Assembly: GCF_007673235.1 (NCBI RefSeq) | Contig: NZ_VDZH01000006.1 | Coordinates: 1-64,000, forward strand | DNA: 64,000 nt | Origin: Curtobacterium pusillum | GTDB taxonomy: Bacteria > Actinomycetota > Actinomycetes > Actinomycetales > Microbacteriaceae | Direction of reading: 5' to 3' | Shown here: piece by piece, positions 24,891 through 33,684 of the stretch | Numbering within the stretch: position 1 is the stretch's first letter | How the letters are laid out: the number at the start of each line of letters is the position of its first letter | Program-made: the position numbers and the translations under genes | Notes under the pieces: generated by a model | What the model was told of the DNA's origin: nothing | What the model saw: only the letters and a program-made list of their open reading frames with translations | The model's database searches: none

Positions 24891-26306
24891 ATGACCACCA
24901 CCACCGCACCCGCCCGGACCGACCGCGCAGCGGACCTGGTCGACGCGCTCGGACGACTGCACCCCGACATCGAGGTGCGGCCCGCCGGCCGCGCGACGAG
25001 CGCCTACCGCTACGACGCCGGGACCACGCCCCGGAACGGTGCGCCCGTCGAGGGCGACGGGCCGGCCGTGGCGTTCCCGTCCGACGCCGCTGCGGTGCAG
25101 GCAGTCGTCCGGCTCGCCGGCGAACACGGCGTCTCGATCGTGCCCCGGGGTGCCGGCTCCGGGCTCTCCGGCGGCGCCACCGCGACCCGGGACCAACTCG
25201 TCGTGTCGACCGAACGCCTCGACCGCATCGTCGAGGTCGCTCCGCTCGACGAGGTCGCCGTCGTCGAACCCGGCGTCGTCAACGCGGCGCTCAACGCCCA
25301 CCTGGAGCCGTACGGGCTGTTCTACGCACCCGACCCGGCCAGCTTCGAGATCTCGACGATCGGCGGCAACATCGCGACGAACGCCGGCGGCCTGCGCTGC
25401 GCGGGGTACGGCGTGACGCGGGAGTCGGTGCTCGGCCTCGACGTGGTGCTCGCGGACGGCAGCCTGGTGTCCGTCGGCCACCGGTCGGTCAAGGGCGTCA
25501 ACGGCCTCGACCTGACCTCGTTGTTCGTCGGCTCCGAGGGCGTGCTCGGCATCGTCGTCCGCGCGATCGTCCGGCTCCGGCCGATCCCGGTCGCCCGCCG
25601 GACCGTCTCCGCGTTCTTCCCGAGCACGTCGGCGGGGCTCGACGGACTCGACGCGATCACCCGCTCACCCGTCCGGCCCACCGTCGTGGAGTTCTTCGAC
25701 GAGCCGAGCCTCACCGCGATCGACGCCTTCAGCGGCACCGCGCTGCGGGACCGGGGCGCGTCGCTCGTGCTCGTCGAGCTCGACGGCTACGGCATCGACG
25801 AGCAGACCGCCGACCTCACCACGGCACTGACCTCGTCCGGTGCGGTCGTGACCGCCGAGACCGCCGAGGACGGCCACGCCCTGTGGGAGCTCCGCCGGCA
25901 CGGCCGCGGGCACACCGAGCCGCAGTGGTTCGTCGGCGAGGACATCGCCGTACCGAAGTCCCGCCTGCGCGACGTGTACTCCCGGTTCGCCGAGCTCGAG
26001 GAGCGCTTCGATGTGCGCGTCTCCGCGGTGTCGCACGCGGGGGACGGCAACCTCCACCCCGCGATCACGAGGGCCATCGGCGACGCCGACCCCGCCGACC
26101 GCCCGGCTGCCCTCGACGAGGCCGCGACCGAACTCGTCCGCATCGCCCTCGCCGCCGGCGGCACCGTCACCGGAGAGCACGGCATCGGCACGGTGAAGCG
26201 GGAGTGGGCGGCGCTCGAGCTGTCGCCGCGGCACCTCGCCGCCCAGCGGGCGCTCAAGGACGCCCTCGACCCGGCCGGGCTGCTCAACCCCGGCAAGGCC
26301 ATCTGA
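24891..26306 (+). CDS. FAD-linked oxidase, GlcD/D-lactate dehydrogenase type
   Basis: A 471-residue flavoenzyme of the VAO/PCMH family, oxidising a D-2-hydroxy acid to the 2-oxo acid. The FAD-binding domain has VPRGAGSGLSGGA (about 82-94) and FEISTIGGNIATNAGG (about 150-165); the C-terminal domain has HAGDGNLHP (about 383-391) and GGTVTGEHGIGTVKR (about 423-437), the catalytic signature shared by glycolate, D-lactate and D-2-hydroxyglutarate dehydrogenases. It starts at ATG 24891 (MTTTTAPART). It heads a six-gene operon with a peptide-type ABC transporter and an aminotransferase. The exact hydroxy acid cannot be told. Confidence 0.92.
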   Translation: MTTTTAPARTDRAADLVDALGRLHPDIEVRPAGRATSAYRYDAGTTPRNGAPVEGDGPAVAFPSDAAAVQAVVRLAGEHGVSIVPRGAGSGLSGGATATRDQLVVSTERLDRIVEVAPLDEVAVVEPGVVNAALNAHLEPYGLFYAPDPASFEISTIGGNIATNAGGLRCAGYGVTRESVLGLDVVLADGSLVSVGHRSVKGVNGLDLTSLFVGSEGVLGIVVRAIVRLRPIPVARRTVSAFFPSTSAGLDGLDAITRSPVRPTVVEFFDEPSLTAIDAFSGTALRDRGASLVLVELDGYGIDEQTADLTTALTSSGAVVTAETAEDGHALWELRRHGRGHTEPQWFVGEDIAVPKSRLRDVYSRFAELEERFDVRVSAVSHAGDGNLHPAITRAIGDADPADRPAALDEAATELVRIALAAGGTVTGEHGIGTVKREWAALELSPRHLAAQRALKDALDPAGLLNPGKAI

Positions 26307-26359
26307 CCCGCTCCACCCGGAACCGACCCGCGCTCCACCCGACCCTGACAGGAACCCCC

Positions 26360-28003
26360 ATGACCGATTCACCCCGCTGGCGCCGGCCCCTCGCCGGTCT
26401 CGCGATCGCCGCTGCGGCGGCCCTCGTCCTCACCGCGTGCTCGTCCGGCTCGCAGGCATCGTCGACGTCGGACGGCAAGCCCGTCGAGGGCGGCAACCTC
26501 ACCTTCCTCATCCAGGGCTACGACAACGGGTTCGTGTCGAGCAAGAGCGCGATCTCGAGCTACGAGGGGAACCTCTGGGGCGAGATCACCGACAAGCTCG
26601 TGTACGTCGACGCGAAGGGGAAGACCAGCCCGTGGATCGCCACGAGCTGGGACCAGTCCGACGACGCGAAGCACTTCACGCTGCACCTCGAGAAGGGCGT
26701 GACGTTCTCGGACGGCACCGCGCTCGACGCCCAGGCCGTGGTCGACAACATCGACCTCTGGGCCCACGGCGACGCAGACCGGGGCATCAGCAAGGTGGGC
26801 CTCTTCCCGTCGAGCACGTTCGTCGGGGCGAAGGCGACCGACGACCACACCGTCCAGGTCGACTTCTCGTCACCCGCCCTCGGGTTCATCCCGACGCTCG
26901 GGTACCACGGCTCGATCCTGCTGTCGCCGAAGACCCTGGCGCTGCCCGTCGACCAGCAGGCCGACCTGTCGAAGGAGATCGGCTCCGGACCGTTCACGGT
27001 CGAGTCCTACAAGGAGGGCGAGGAGTACGTCCTGGCGAAGCGGAAGGACTACGACTGGGGACCCGCGGCGCTCGGCCACACCGGTGCGCCGTACCTCGAC
27101 ACCCTGACCTACAAGGTGATCAAGGACGAGTCGGTCCGGACACAGGCGGTCGTCGCAGGTCAGGCGGACGTGTCGTTCAACGTCGAGCCGCAGGAGATCG
27201 ACTCGCTGAAGTCGCAGGGCTTCACGGTCGACACCCCGCGGTACCTCGGGTTCACCGACGGCTTCAAGGTCGACACCACCGCGTTCCCGACGAACGACGC
27301 CGCGGTCCGCAAGGCGATCCAGATCGGCATCGACCGGAAGGCGATCCTGAAGACCGTCTACATGTCGGACTGGCAGGCCGCGACGTCGTTCATCCAGGGC
27401 AACGTCCCGGAGGTCGCCGACGAGTCGAAGCTGCTCGCCTACGACCCGGACCGCGCCGAGCAGCTGCTCGACGACGCCGGGTGGACGACCGGCTCCGACG
27501 GTGTCCGGTCGAAGGACGGCAAGGACCTCGAGTTCACGCTCTCCCCGAACCCGTACGTGCCGTCGACGCAGGCCGAGGACGAACTGATCGCGCAGCAGCT
27601 CGCGAAGATCGGCGTCAAGGTCCGACTCAAGGTCGTCGACGTCGCCGGGTACGCCGCGGTGCAGGCCTCCAACCCGCCGCTCTACCAGACCTCCCGCAGC
27701 TTCGTCGACGTCGGGACGGTCGCCGGCGTGCTCACCAGCCAGAACGGCGGCGAGGACTGGTTCGGCCTCGGCTCCAGCGACGCGACGCTCAACGAGCTGT
27801 CCACCGCCGTGGCCACCGCCTCGGACGAGACCGCCCGGAAGAAGGTCGCCGCCGAACTGCAGCAGTACGTGCTCGAGCAGGGCTACTTCGTCCCGACGGT
27901 GCAGCTCGTCCAGCGCCTGTACCTCATCTCGCCGAAGGTGCACGGGACGAAGTACAACGGCCTCGCCTACGCGAACTTCGCGACCGCCTGGATCGAGCGG
28001 TAG
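26360..28003 (+). CDS. ABC transporter substrate-binding lipoprotein (family 5)
   Basis: A 547-residue family 5 solute-binding protein (DppA/OppA/NikA type) that captures the ligand outside the membrane. It has a lipoprotein signal: basic SPRWRRPLAG, a hydrophobic core and the lipobox LTAC with the acylated Cys at about residue 26. Family sequences include LTFLIQGYDNG, WIATSWDQSDDAKHFTLHLEKGVTFSDG, GSGPFTVESY and the late AVRKAIQIGIDRKAI. It starts at ATG 26360 and is followed at once by its permease gene (stop 28001-28003, next start 28006). Ligands of this family include peptides, opines, nickel chelates and glycosides. Confidence 0.93.
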   Translation: MTDSPRWRRPLAGLAIAAAAALVLTACSSGSQASSTSDGKPVEGGNLTFLIQGYDNGFVSSKSAISSYEGNLWGEITDKLVYVDAKGKTSPWIATSWDQSDDAKHFTLHLEKGVTFSDGTALDAQAVVDNIDLWAHGDADRGISKVGLFPSSTFVGAKATDDHTVQVDFSSPALGFIPTLGYHGSILLSPKTLALPVDQQADLSKEIGSGPFTVESYKEGEEYVLAKRKDYDWGPAALGHTGAPYLDTLTYKVIKDESVRTQAVVAGQADVSFNVEPQEIDSLKSQGFTVDTPRYLGFTDGFKVDTTAFPTNDAAVRKAIQIGIDRKAILKTVYMSDWQAATSFIQGNVPEVADESKLLAYDPDRAEQLLDDAGWTTGSDGVRSKDGKDLEFTLSPNPYVPSTQAEDELIAQQLAKIGVKVRLKVVDVAGYAAVQASNPPLYQTSRSFVDVGTVAGVLTSQNGGEDWFGLGSSDATLNELSTAVATASDETARKKVAAELQQYVLEQGYFVPTVQLVQRLYLISPKVHGTKYNGLAYANFATAWIER

Positions 28004-28005
28004 CC

Positions 28006-28986
28006 GTGTCGTACCTCCGTTACGCGCTGCTGCGGGTCGCGCAGGCCCTCGTCGTGGTCCTGCTGGCGTACGTGCTCACGTTCCTGGTGATCACCGTGCT
28101 GCCCGGCGACGCGGTCACGAACGCGCTGCGCGACCCCCAGAGCGGCCTCAGTGAGCAGGACATCGCGAAGATCGTGTCCTACTACGGCCTCGACCAGCCC
28201 GTGCTCCTCCAGCTCTGGCTGTCGCTGTCCCGGTTCGTGGTCGGACAGCTCGGGTTCTCGTTGCAGTCGAACCTGCCCGTCACGCAGGTCATCGCGGGCT
28301 CGTTGCCGTCGACGCTCGTGCTCGCCGGCTCGGCCCTGCTCGTGTCGATCGTCTTCGCGGTCGCCATCGCGTACGGCTCGCAGTACGCCCCGGGCGCCTG
28401 GCTCCGGAACGCGCTGCGGTCGGTGCCGTCGTTCTTCCTGTCCGTGCCGAACTTCGTGATCGGCCTGGTGCTCATCTCGTGGTTCGCGTTCCAGCTGCAC
28501 GCCTTCGCGGTGATCGAGCCGGACAGCCCCGTGGCGACGTTCTTCGCGGCCGTCACGCTGGCGATCCCGGTGTCGGCACCGCTCGCCGAGGTCCTCATCG
28601 CGAACCTCGACCACGAGTCCCGGCAGGAGTACGCGATCGTCGCGCGCTCCCGGGGACTCTCGCAGGCAGGCCTGTTCGCCCGGCACCTGGTCAAGCCGTC
28701 GCTGCTGCCCGCGGTGACGATGGTGGCGCTCGTCGTCGGGGAACTGCTCGGCGGGTCCGTGATCACCGAGACGATCTTCGGTCGGGACGGCATCGGCGTG
28801 GTCGTGCAGAAGGCCGTCACGACACAGGACGTCCCGGTGCTGCAGGCCGTCGTGTCGCTGGCCGCGGTGGTGTTCGTGGTCGTGAACCTCATCGCCGACC
28901 TCGTGTCGCCGTTGCTCGACCCCCGCATCTCGCTGCGGACGACGTCGACGAAGGCACGCACCGCGACGGAGCTGGTGCCGGCATGA
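28006..28986 (+). CDS. ABC transporter permease 1 (DppB-like)
   Basis: A 326-residue membrane permease with six helices. DppB/OppB features are the N-terminal LRYALLRVAQALVVVLLAYV, the LPGDAV motif with the following periplasmic region, and the cytoplasmic EAA loop EYAIVARSRGLSQAGLFARHLVKPSLLP that contacts the ATPase. It starts at GTG 28006, two bases after the binding-protein stop. The final residues overlap the second permease start by four bases. Confidence 0.93.
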   Translation: MSYLRYALLRVAQALVVVLLAYVLTFLVITVLPGDAVTNALRDPQSGLSEQDIAKIVSYYGLDQPVLLQLWLSLSRFVVGQLGFSLQSNLPVTQVIAGSLPSTLVLAGSALLVSIVFAVAIAYGSQYAPGAWLRNALRSVPSFFLSVPNFVIGLVLISWFAFQLHAFAVIEPDSPVATFFAAVTLAIPVSAPLAEVLIANLDHESRQEYAIVARSRGLSQAGLFARHLVKPSLLPAVTMVALVVGELLGGSVITETIFGRDGIGVVVQKAVTTQDVPVLQAVVSLAAVVFVVVNLIADLVSPLLDPRISLRTTSTKARTATELVPA

Positions 28987-29849
28987 GCGCGGACCTCACC
29001 ACCGTCCGGGTGGCCACGACGCCAGCGGTGCGGGCGGGGGAGCGCCGTCGCCGCCTGGCCGTCCCACCGACCGTGCTGCTCTCGTTCGCGGTGCTCGTGG
29101 TCGTGCTGCTGTGGTCGGTCGCACCCAGCCTGTTCACCGGCCAGAGCGCCGTCACCGGGGACACGGCCGCGAAGCTGCAGGCACCGTCGGCCGCGCACTG
29201 GTTCGGCACCGACTACCTCGGCCGCGACCTGTACGCCCGCGTGGTGCACGGCACGGCGTCCTCGGTGACGAGCGCACTGGTCGCGGTGGCCATCGGCCTC
29301 GTGATCGGTGGTCTCATCGGGCTCGCGAGCGGGTTCCTGCGCGGCTGGGTCGACGTCCTGCTCGGGCGCGTCGTGGACGTCCTGCTCGCGATCCCGGGGT
29401 TCCTGCTGGCGGTGGTCATCGTCAGCTCGCTCGGTTTCCACACGATCAACGCCGCGATCGCCACGGGCATCTCGGCCGTCGCGGCCTTCGCCCGGCTCGC
29501 CCGCGCGGAGACGCTCAAGGCGCGGGGGGCGACGTTCGTCGAGGCCTCGACCCTCGTCGGTGGCTCCGGCGCGCACGCCCTGTTCCGGCACGTGCTGCCG
29601 AACGCGTACCGGTCGGTGCTCGCGCTGGCCGTGCTCAACATCGGCACGTCGATCCTGGTGATCGCGTCGCTCGCCTTCCTCGGCTACGGCGACGCCCCAC
29701 CCGCGTCGGACTGGGGGCTCCTGGTGGCCTCCGGCAAGACGTACCCGACGGCACCGTGGCTCGTGTACGCCCCGGCGGCCGTCATCGTCCTCACCGTGCT
29801 CTCGGTGAACCGGATCAGCCGCTGGCTGCGGAAGGCAGGTCGGTCATGA
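28983..29849 (+). CDS. ABC transporter permease 2 (DppC-like)
   Basis: A 288-residue permease, partner of the preceding one. DppC-type features are the helix VLLSFAVLVVVLLWSVAPSLF, then HWFGTDYLGRDLYARVVHG, the EAA loop LKARGATFVEASTLVGGSGAHALFRHVLPN, and LAFLGYGDAPPASDWGLLV near the C-terminus. It starts at ATG 28983 and ends with overlap to the ATPase start at 29846. It forms the membrane channel of the importer with permease 1. Confidence 0.93.
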   Translation: MSADLTTVRVATTPAVRAGERRRRLAVPPTVLLSFAVLVVVLLWSVAPSLFTGQSAVTGDTAAKLQAPSAAHWFGTDYLGRDLYARVVHGTASSVTSALVAVAIGLVIGGLIGLASGFLRGWVDVLLGRVVDVLLAIPGFLLAVVIVSSLGFHTINAAIATGISAVAAFARLARAETLKARGATFVEASTLVGGSGAHALFRHVLPNAYRSVLALAVLNIGTSILVIASLAFLGYGDAPPASDWGLLVASGKTYPTAPWLVYAPAAVIVLTVLSVNRISRWLRKAGRS

Positions 29850-31462
29850 CGGTCCTGGAGGAACGGATCACCACGGACACGCTGCTCACGGTGCGCGGGT
29901 TGACGGTCGCGTACGGCGGGACCGAAGTCGTGCACGGCGTCGACTTCGCGGTCCGCCGCGGGCGGACCGTCGCACTGATCGGCGAGTCCGGGTCGGGCAA
30001 GTCGACGATCGCGAAGGCGGTGCTCGGCCTGCTGCCCGCGGGGTCGACGGTCAGCGGCTCGGCGGACTTCGCGGGCGACGACCTCGTCACGCTGCCCGAC
30101 CAGCGCTTCCGGGCGCTGCGCGGACGCCGGATCGGGTTCATCCCGCAGGACCCCGCGACCGCACTGAACCCGGTCCGGACGATCGGGTCGCAGGCGCTCG
30201 AGGCGGCCGCCCTCACCGACGCCCCCACCGCCGGGGCGCGACGGGCCGCGGTCCTCGCCGTCTTCGAGCGCGTCGGGCTCACCGATCCCGAGCGGGTGTG
30301 GCGGTCGTACCCGCACGAGCTGTCCGGCGGCATGCTCCAGCGCGTGCTCATCGGCCTCACCGTCCTGCCCGAGCCGGACCTGGTCGTCGCCGACGAGCCG
30401 ACGAGCGCCCTGGACGTGACGATCCAGAAGCGGATCCTCGACCTGCTCCAGCAGCTCCGGGCCGAGCGGGGGATCAGTCTGCTGTTCATCACGCACGACC
30501 TCGCCGTCGCGGCCGAACGGGCCGACGACCTCGTCGTGCTGCGGGACGGCGTCGTCGAGGAGCAGGGTCCCGCCGCCGAGGTGTTCCGCGCCCCGAAGTC
30601 CGAGTACGCCCGACTGCTGCGCGCCGACGTGCCCGCGCTCAGCCCGGACCGGTACCGGTCCAGCGACGTCGACCGCACCGGCGCCGGCACCGATCGCCCC
30701 GCGCACGTCTCGGTGTCCGGGGTCGCCCGCCACTACGGCCAGGGCGACCGCACGGTCCGGGCCGTCGACGGGGTCTCGTTCGACGTCCGCGCCGGGACCA
30801 CACACGCGCTCGTCGGCGAGTCCGGCTCCGGCAAGACCACCACCGTCCGCATGCTGCTCGGCCTCGAACGCCCCGACGCCGGGGTCATCGCCGTCGACGG
30901 CGCCGAGGTGCACGGGCGCTCGAGGGCCGAGCTGCGCCGGGTCCGCCGGCAGCTGCAGCTCGTCTACCAGAACCCGTTCACGTCGCTCGACCCGACGTGG
31001 CAGGTCCGTCGGATCGTCGGCGAACCGCTCGACCGCTTCCGGATCGGTACCCGCGCGTCCCGGGCAGCGGCCGTCCGTGAGGCACTCGAGTCCGTCGGCC
31101 TGGACGAGCGGTACCTGCGTCGCCGCCCCACCGACCTGTCCGGCGGGCAGCGGCAGCGGGTCGCGATCGCCCGTGCCCTCGTGCTCCGGCCCGAGGTGGT
31201 CGTGCTCGACGAACCGACGAGCGCGCTCGACGTCACCGTGCAGGCCGGGATCATCGGGCTGCTCACACGGCTGCAGCGGGAACTCGGACTGACCTACCTG
31301 TTCGTCTCGCACGACCTCGCCCTCGTGCGGCAGGTCGCGGACACCGTCACGGTGCTGCGGCACGGCCGGGTCGTCGAGTCCGGGCCGGTGGAACAGGTGT
31401 TCCACGACCCGGAGCACGAGTACACGCGCACCCTGCTCGACGCCGTCCCGGCAGCCAGCTGA
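29846..31462 (+). CDS. ABC transporter ATPase, two fused NBDs (DppD-DppF)
   Basis: A 538-residue protein with two complete nucleotide-binding domains, equivalent to separate DppD and DppF. NBD1 has Walker A GESGSGKST, signature LSGGM and Walker B VVADEPTSALD; NBD2 (from about residue 285) has GESGSGKTT, LSGGQ and VVLDEPTSALD. Both have Q loops (FIPQDP, LVYQNP) and switch His (ITHDLA, VSHDLA). It energises the importer whose binding protein and permeases precede it. The ATG at 29846 overlaps the permease stop by four bases. Confidence 0.94.
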   Translation: MTVLEERITTDTLLTVRGLTVAYGGTEVVHGVDFAVRRGRTVALIGESGSGKSTIAKAVLGLLPAGSTVSGSADFAGDDLVTLPDQRFRALRGRRIGFIPQDPATALNPVRTIGSQALEAAALTDAPTAGARRAAVLAVFERVGLTDPERVWRSYPHELSGGMLQRVLIGLTVLPEPDLVVADEPTSALDVTIQKRILDLLQQLRAERGISLLFITHDLAVAAERADDLVVLRDGVVEEQGPAAEVFRAPKSEYARLLRADVPALSPDRYRSSDVDRTGAGTDRPAHVSVSGVARHYGQGDRTVRAVDGVSFDVRAGTTHALVGESGSGKTTTVRMLLGLERPDAGVIAVDGAEVHGRSRAELRRVRRQLQLVYQNPFTSLDPTWQVRRIVGEPLDRFRIGTRASRAAAVREALESVGLDERYLRRRPTDLSGGQRQRVAIARALVLRPEVVVLDEPTSALDVTVQAGIIGLLTRLQRELGLTYLFVSHDLALVRQVADTVTVLRHGRVVESGPVEQVFHDPEHEYTRTLLDAVPAAS

Positions 31463-31472
31463 AGGAGAAGCC

Positions 31473-32663
31473 ATGACGACCACCACCGCCGGCCTCAAGC
31501 CGTCCCTCATCCGGGCGTTCACCGCGCCGAAGGGGTTCGGCGACCAGACGCTGCGCGACCCGCGGCCCGACGCGATCGAGCTGCTCGGCGGCATCCCCGA
31601 CCCGGGCGTGCTGCCCGCGGCCGAGCTCGCCGAGGCCACCGCGCGCGTCCTGTCCCGTCCCGGACTGCCCGCGCTGCAGTACTCCCGGACCGCCGGCATC
31701 TCCCCGATCCGCGAGTGGATCGCCGCGCGCGAGGGTGTCCCCGTCGACCGGATCGTCATCACGAACGGCGGCTTCCACGGTCTCGCCCTGGCGATCCAGG
31801 TCGTCCTCGAGCGCGGTGACCTCGTGGCGGTCGACAACCCGGTGTTCCCGCTGTTCCTCCGCGGGCTGGAACTGTCCGACGCACGGACACTGCCGATCCC
31901 GGTGGGTCCCGACGGACTCGACCTCGACGCCCTCGAACGCGAGCTGGAGGCCGGCGCTCGACCCCGTGCGCTCTACACCGTGCCGGATTTCCACAACCCG
32001 ACGCAGGGCACGCTGCCGGCCGCCGAGCGGGAGCGCCTCGTCGCCCTCGCCGAACACCACGACTTCGTGGTGTTCGCCGACAACCCCTACCGCGAGCTCT
32101 GGTACGGCGACGGCCCCGAGCCCGTCGACGCCTTCAACCACTCCGAGCACGTCGTGCACGTCAACACGTTCACGAAGACGCTCGGCCCCGGGCTCCGGCT
32201 GGGGTGGATCGTCGTGCCGGAGCGCTTCGCGGGCGACGTCGTCGCGCTCCGGAGCCGGCAGGACTCGCACAGCTCGACGTTCGTGCAGGCCGTCATCGGC
32301 GAGCTCGTGACCGCGGACGAGACCCTGTTCGACCGCACCCTCGACCGTGCTCGCGCGCTGTACCGGTCCCGCGCCGAGACGCTCGCCTCGGCACTCGCCG
32401 ACGCGGCCCCCGGCGTCTTCGAGGCGACCGTCCCCGGCGGCGGGCTGTTCCTCTGGCCGCGGATCGCCGACGACCGGATCGACGCCGACGCCCTCGCAGC
32501 GGCGGCGAGCGCCGAGGGCGTCGAGTACCAGCGCGGCGGGTTCTTCCCCTCCGGGCCGGGCACCGACGCGGACCGGCACCTCCGGCTCGCGTACGGCCAC
32601 GTCGACGAGGAGCGGCTGCGTCTGGCGGCGACGCGCCTGGGGCAGGCCGTCGCGCGCTTGTGA
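31473..32663 (+). CDS. PLP-dependent aminotransferase (MocR-like, no HTH)
   Basis: A 396-residue fold-type I aminotransferase of the class I/II group closest to 2-aminoadipate/valine-pyruvate-type enzymes (LysN-like). PLP Lys235 is in FTKTLGPGLRLGW; other landmarks are RTAGISPIREWIAARE, VPDFHNPTQGTLP and NPYRELWY. There is no winged-helix domain, so it is an enzyme and not a MocR regulator. AAGGAG eight bases before ATG 31473 is a strong ribosome binding site. As the last gene of the operon it could aminate the 2-oxo acid made by the FAD-linked oxidase. The amino donor is unknown. Confidence 0.9.
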   Translation: MTTTTAGLKPSLIRAFTAPKGFGDQTLRDPRPDAIELLGGIPDPGVLPAAELAEATARVLSRPGLPALQYSRTAGISPIREWIAAREGVPVDRIVITNGGFHGLALAIQVVLERGDLVAVDNPVFPLFLRGLELSDARTLPIPVGPDGLDLDALERELEAGARPRALYTVPDFHNPTQGTLPAAERERLVALAEHHDFVVFADNPYRELWYGDGPEPVDAFNHSEHVVHVNTFTKTLGPGLRLGWIVVPERFAGDVVALRSRQDSHSSTFVQAVIGELVTADETLFDRTLDRARALYRSRAETLASALADAAPGVFEATVPGGGLFLWPRIADDRIDADALAAAASAEGVEYQRGGFFPSGPGTDADRHLRLAYGHVDEERLRLAATRLGQAVARL

Positions 32664-32682
32664 GGTGACCAGCAGAGGGACG

Positions 32683-32714
32683 GGAGGCGCGGTGCCAGCT
32701 GGCACCGCGCCTCC
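32683..32714. terminator. Bidirectional terminator, 32-base palindrome
   Basis: GGAGGCGCGGTGCCAG (32683-32698) is followed directly by its exact complement (32699-32714), so the hairpin has no spare loop bases. Flanking GGACG and GTCCGTC extend it with an imperfection. It stands between the converging aminotransferase and DUF3618 genes. The core is identical to the palindrome at 59956-60005. Confidence 0.7.
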
Positions 32715-32731
32715 AGTCCGTCGGTGCAGCG

Positions 32732-33256
32732 TCAGCTGCTGCGCACGTCGTCCGCAGCGCCCCGGGCGTGGTCCTCGACGTCGGACGCGGCGCCCTGCGC
32801 CTCGTCCTTGACCGTCTGCGCGGCGTCCCTCGCGGTGCCGCCGAGGTCCTGCGCGTGCTCCTTCGCGGCGCCACCGAGCTGCGAACCGACGTCCTTCGCC
32901 TGCTCCTTGACGTCCTCGACGAGGGGTCCGGCCTTGTCCTTCAGATCGCCGGCGAGCTGCTCCTCCTTGTCGGAGGTCGGGATGAGCGACGACACGAGCC
33001 AGCCCGCGCCGAACGCGATGAGACCGATGGCGAGCGGGTTGCCCTTCGCCTTCTCGACGCCGCGCTGCGCGGTGTCCTTCGGGGAGCCGCCGCCCATCAC
33101 GGACTCGCGGACGTCCTGGATGCGGTCCTTCACCTTCGCGGTCTGCCGGTGGGCGATGGACGACGGGCTGACCTTGTCGGCGAGGGCGTCGACGTCGGAG
33201 CCCAGTTCGCCGCGGGTGCGCTCGATCTCGGCGCGGATCTCGTCTGGGGTGCTCAT
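32732..33256 (-). CDS. DUF3618 family protein
   Basis: A 174-residue protein. The N-terminus MSTPDEIRAEIERTRGELGSDVDAL is the DUF3618 motif; residues about 73-92 (GNPLAIGLIAFGAGWLVSSL) form one membrane helix, and the remainder is an Ala/Asp/Lys heptad-like helix with repeated KDQA/AKE units similar to LEA-like proteins. It starts at ATG 33256, overlapping the holin-like gene stop by four bases (33253-33256). With the two upstream genes it forms an envelope or desiccation-stress set common in actinobacteria; the molecular role is unknown. Confidence 0.85.
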   Translation of the reverse strand: MSTPDEIRAEIERTRGELGSDVDALADKVSPSSIAHRQTAKVKDRIQDVRESVMGGGSPKDTAQRGVEKAKGNPLAIGLIAFGAGWLVSSLIPTSDKEEQLAGDLKDKAGPLVEDVKEQAKDVGSQLGGAAKEHAQDLGGTARDAAQTVKDEAQGAASDVEDHARGAADDVRSS

Positions 33257-33684
33257 GGCTTCCTCCCGGTGGTGGGCTTGAGTGCTTCGGGGACTTCCTT
33301 GACGGTCTCGACCGTCTGCGGGGCGCCCTGGATCTGCTGGAGTTCCCGGCGGCCGCGCAGTGCGAGGACCGCCGCGACGACGGCGTAGACGACTCCGATG
33401 ACGAGACCGGACCAGGCGTTGCCGATCAGGTACCCGAGGCCCCACCACGCGGCGATCGACAGGAACAGCAGGGCGAAGACCGCGGTGAGCCCGGCGCCGC
33501 CGAACATCCCCGCTCCCTTGCCGGCCTGTTTCGCCGAGGCGGTGAGTTCGGCCTTCGCGAGCGTGACCTCCTGCCGGAACAGCTGTGAGAGGTCGCGTGA
33601 GACGTCGGAGAGCAGCTCGCCCAGCGGTGTGGTGGCGGCCCGCTCCTCGGGCCCGGGCGCTCCCGGGGGTGCGGTGTGGGTCAT
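33253..33684 (-). CDS. Phage holin-like family membrane protein (DUF1469 type)
   Basis: A 143-residue protein. The soluble start PLGELLSDVSRDLSQLFRQEVTLAKAEL and two helices (LTAVFALLFLSIAAWWGLGYLI and AWSGLVIGVVYAVVAAVLALRG) match the Actinobacteria holin superfamily III, also called DUF1469/YqjE-like. Despite the name these are not phage genes; in proteobacteria YqjD-YqjE sits in a similar stress set. It starts at ATG 33684 and overlaps both neighbours by four bases, so all three are translationally coupled. Confidence 0.85.
   Translation of the reverse strand: MTHTAPPGAPGPEERAATTPLGELLSDVSRDLSQLFRQEVTLAKAELTASAKQAGKGAGMFGGAGLTAVFALLFLSIAAWWGLGYLIGNAWSGLVIGVVYAVVAAVLALRGRRELQQIQGAPQTVETVKEVPEALKPTTGRKP

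Noticed and set aside
24617..28003. One 1128-codon fusion ending in the binding protein
   Set aside because: The extra N-terminal part is a shadow of the oxidase; the lipoprotein signal at 26360 marks the true start.
33253..33684. Prophage remnant, suggested by the holin-like gene
   Set aside because: No other phage gene nearby; this holin-named family is chromosomal and part of a stress unit.
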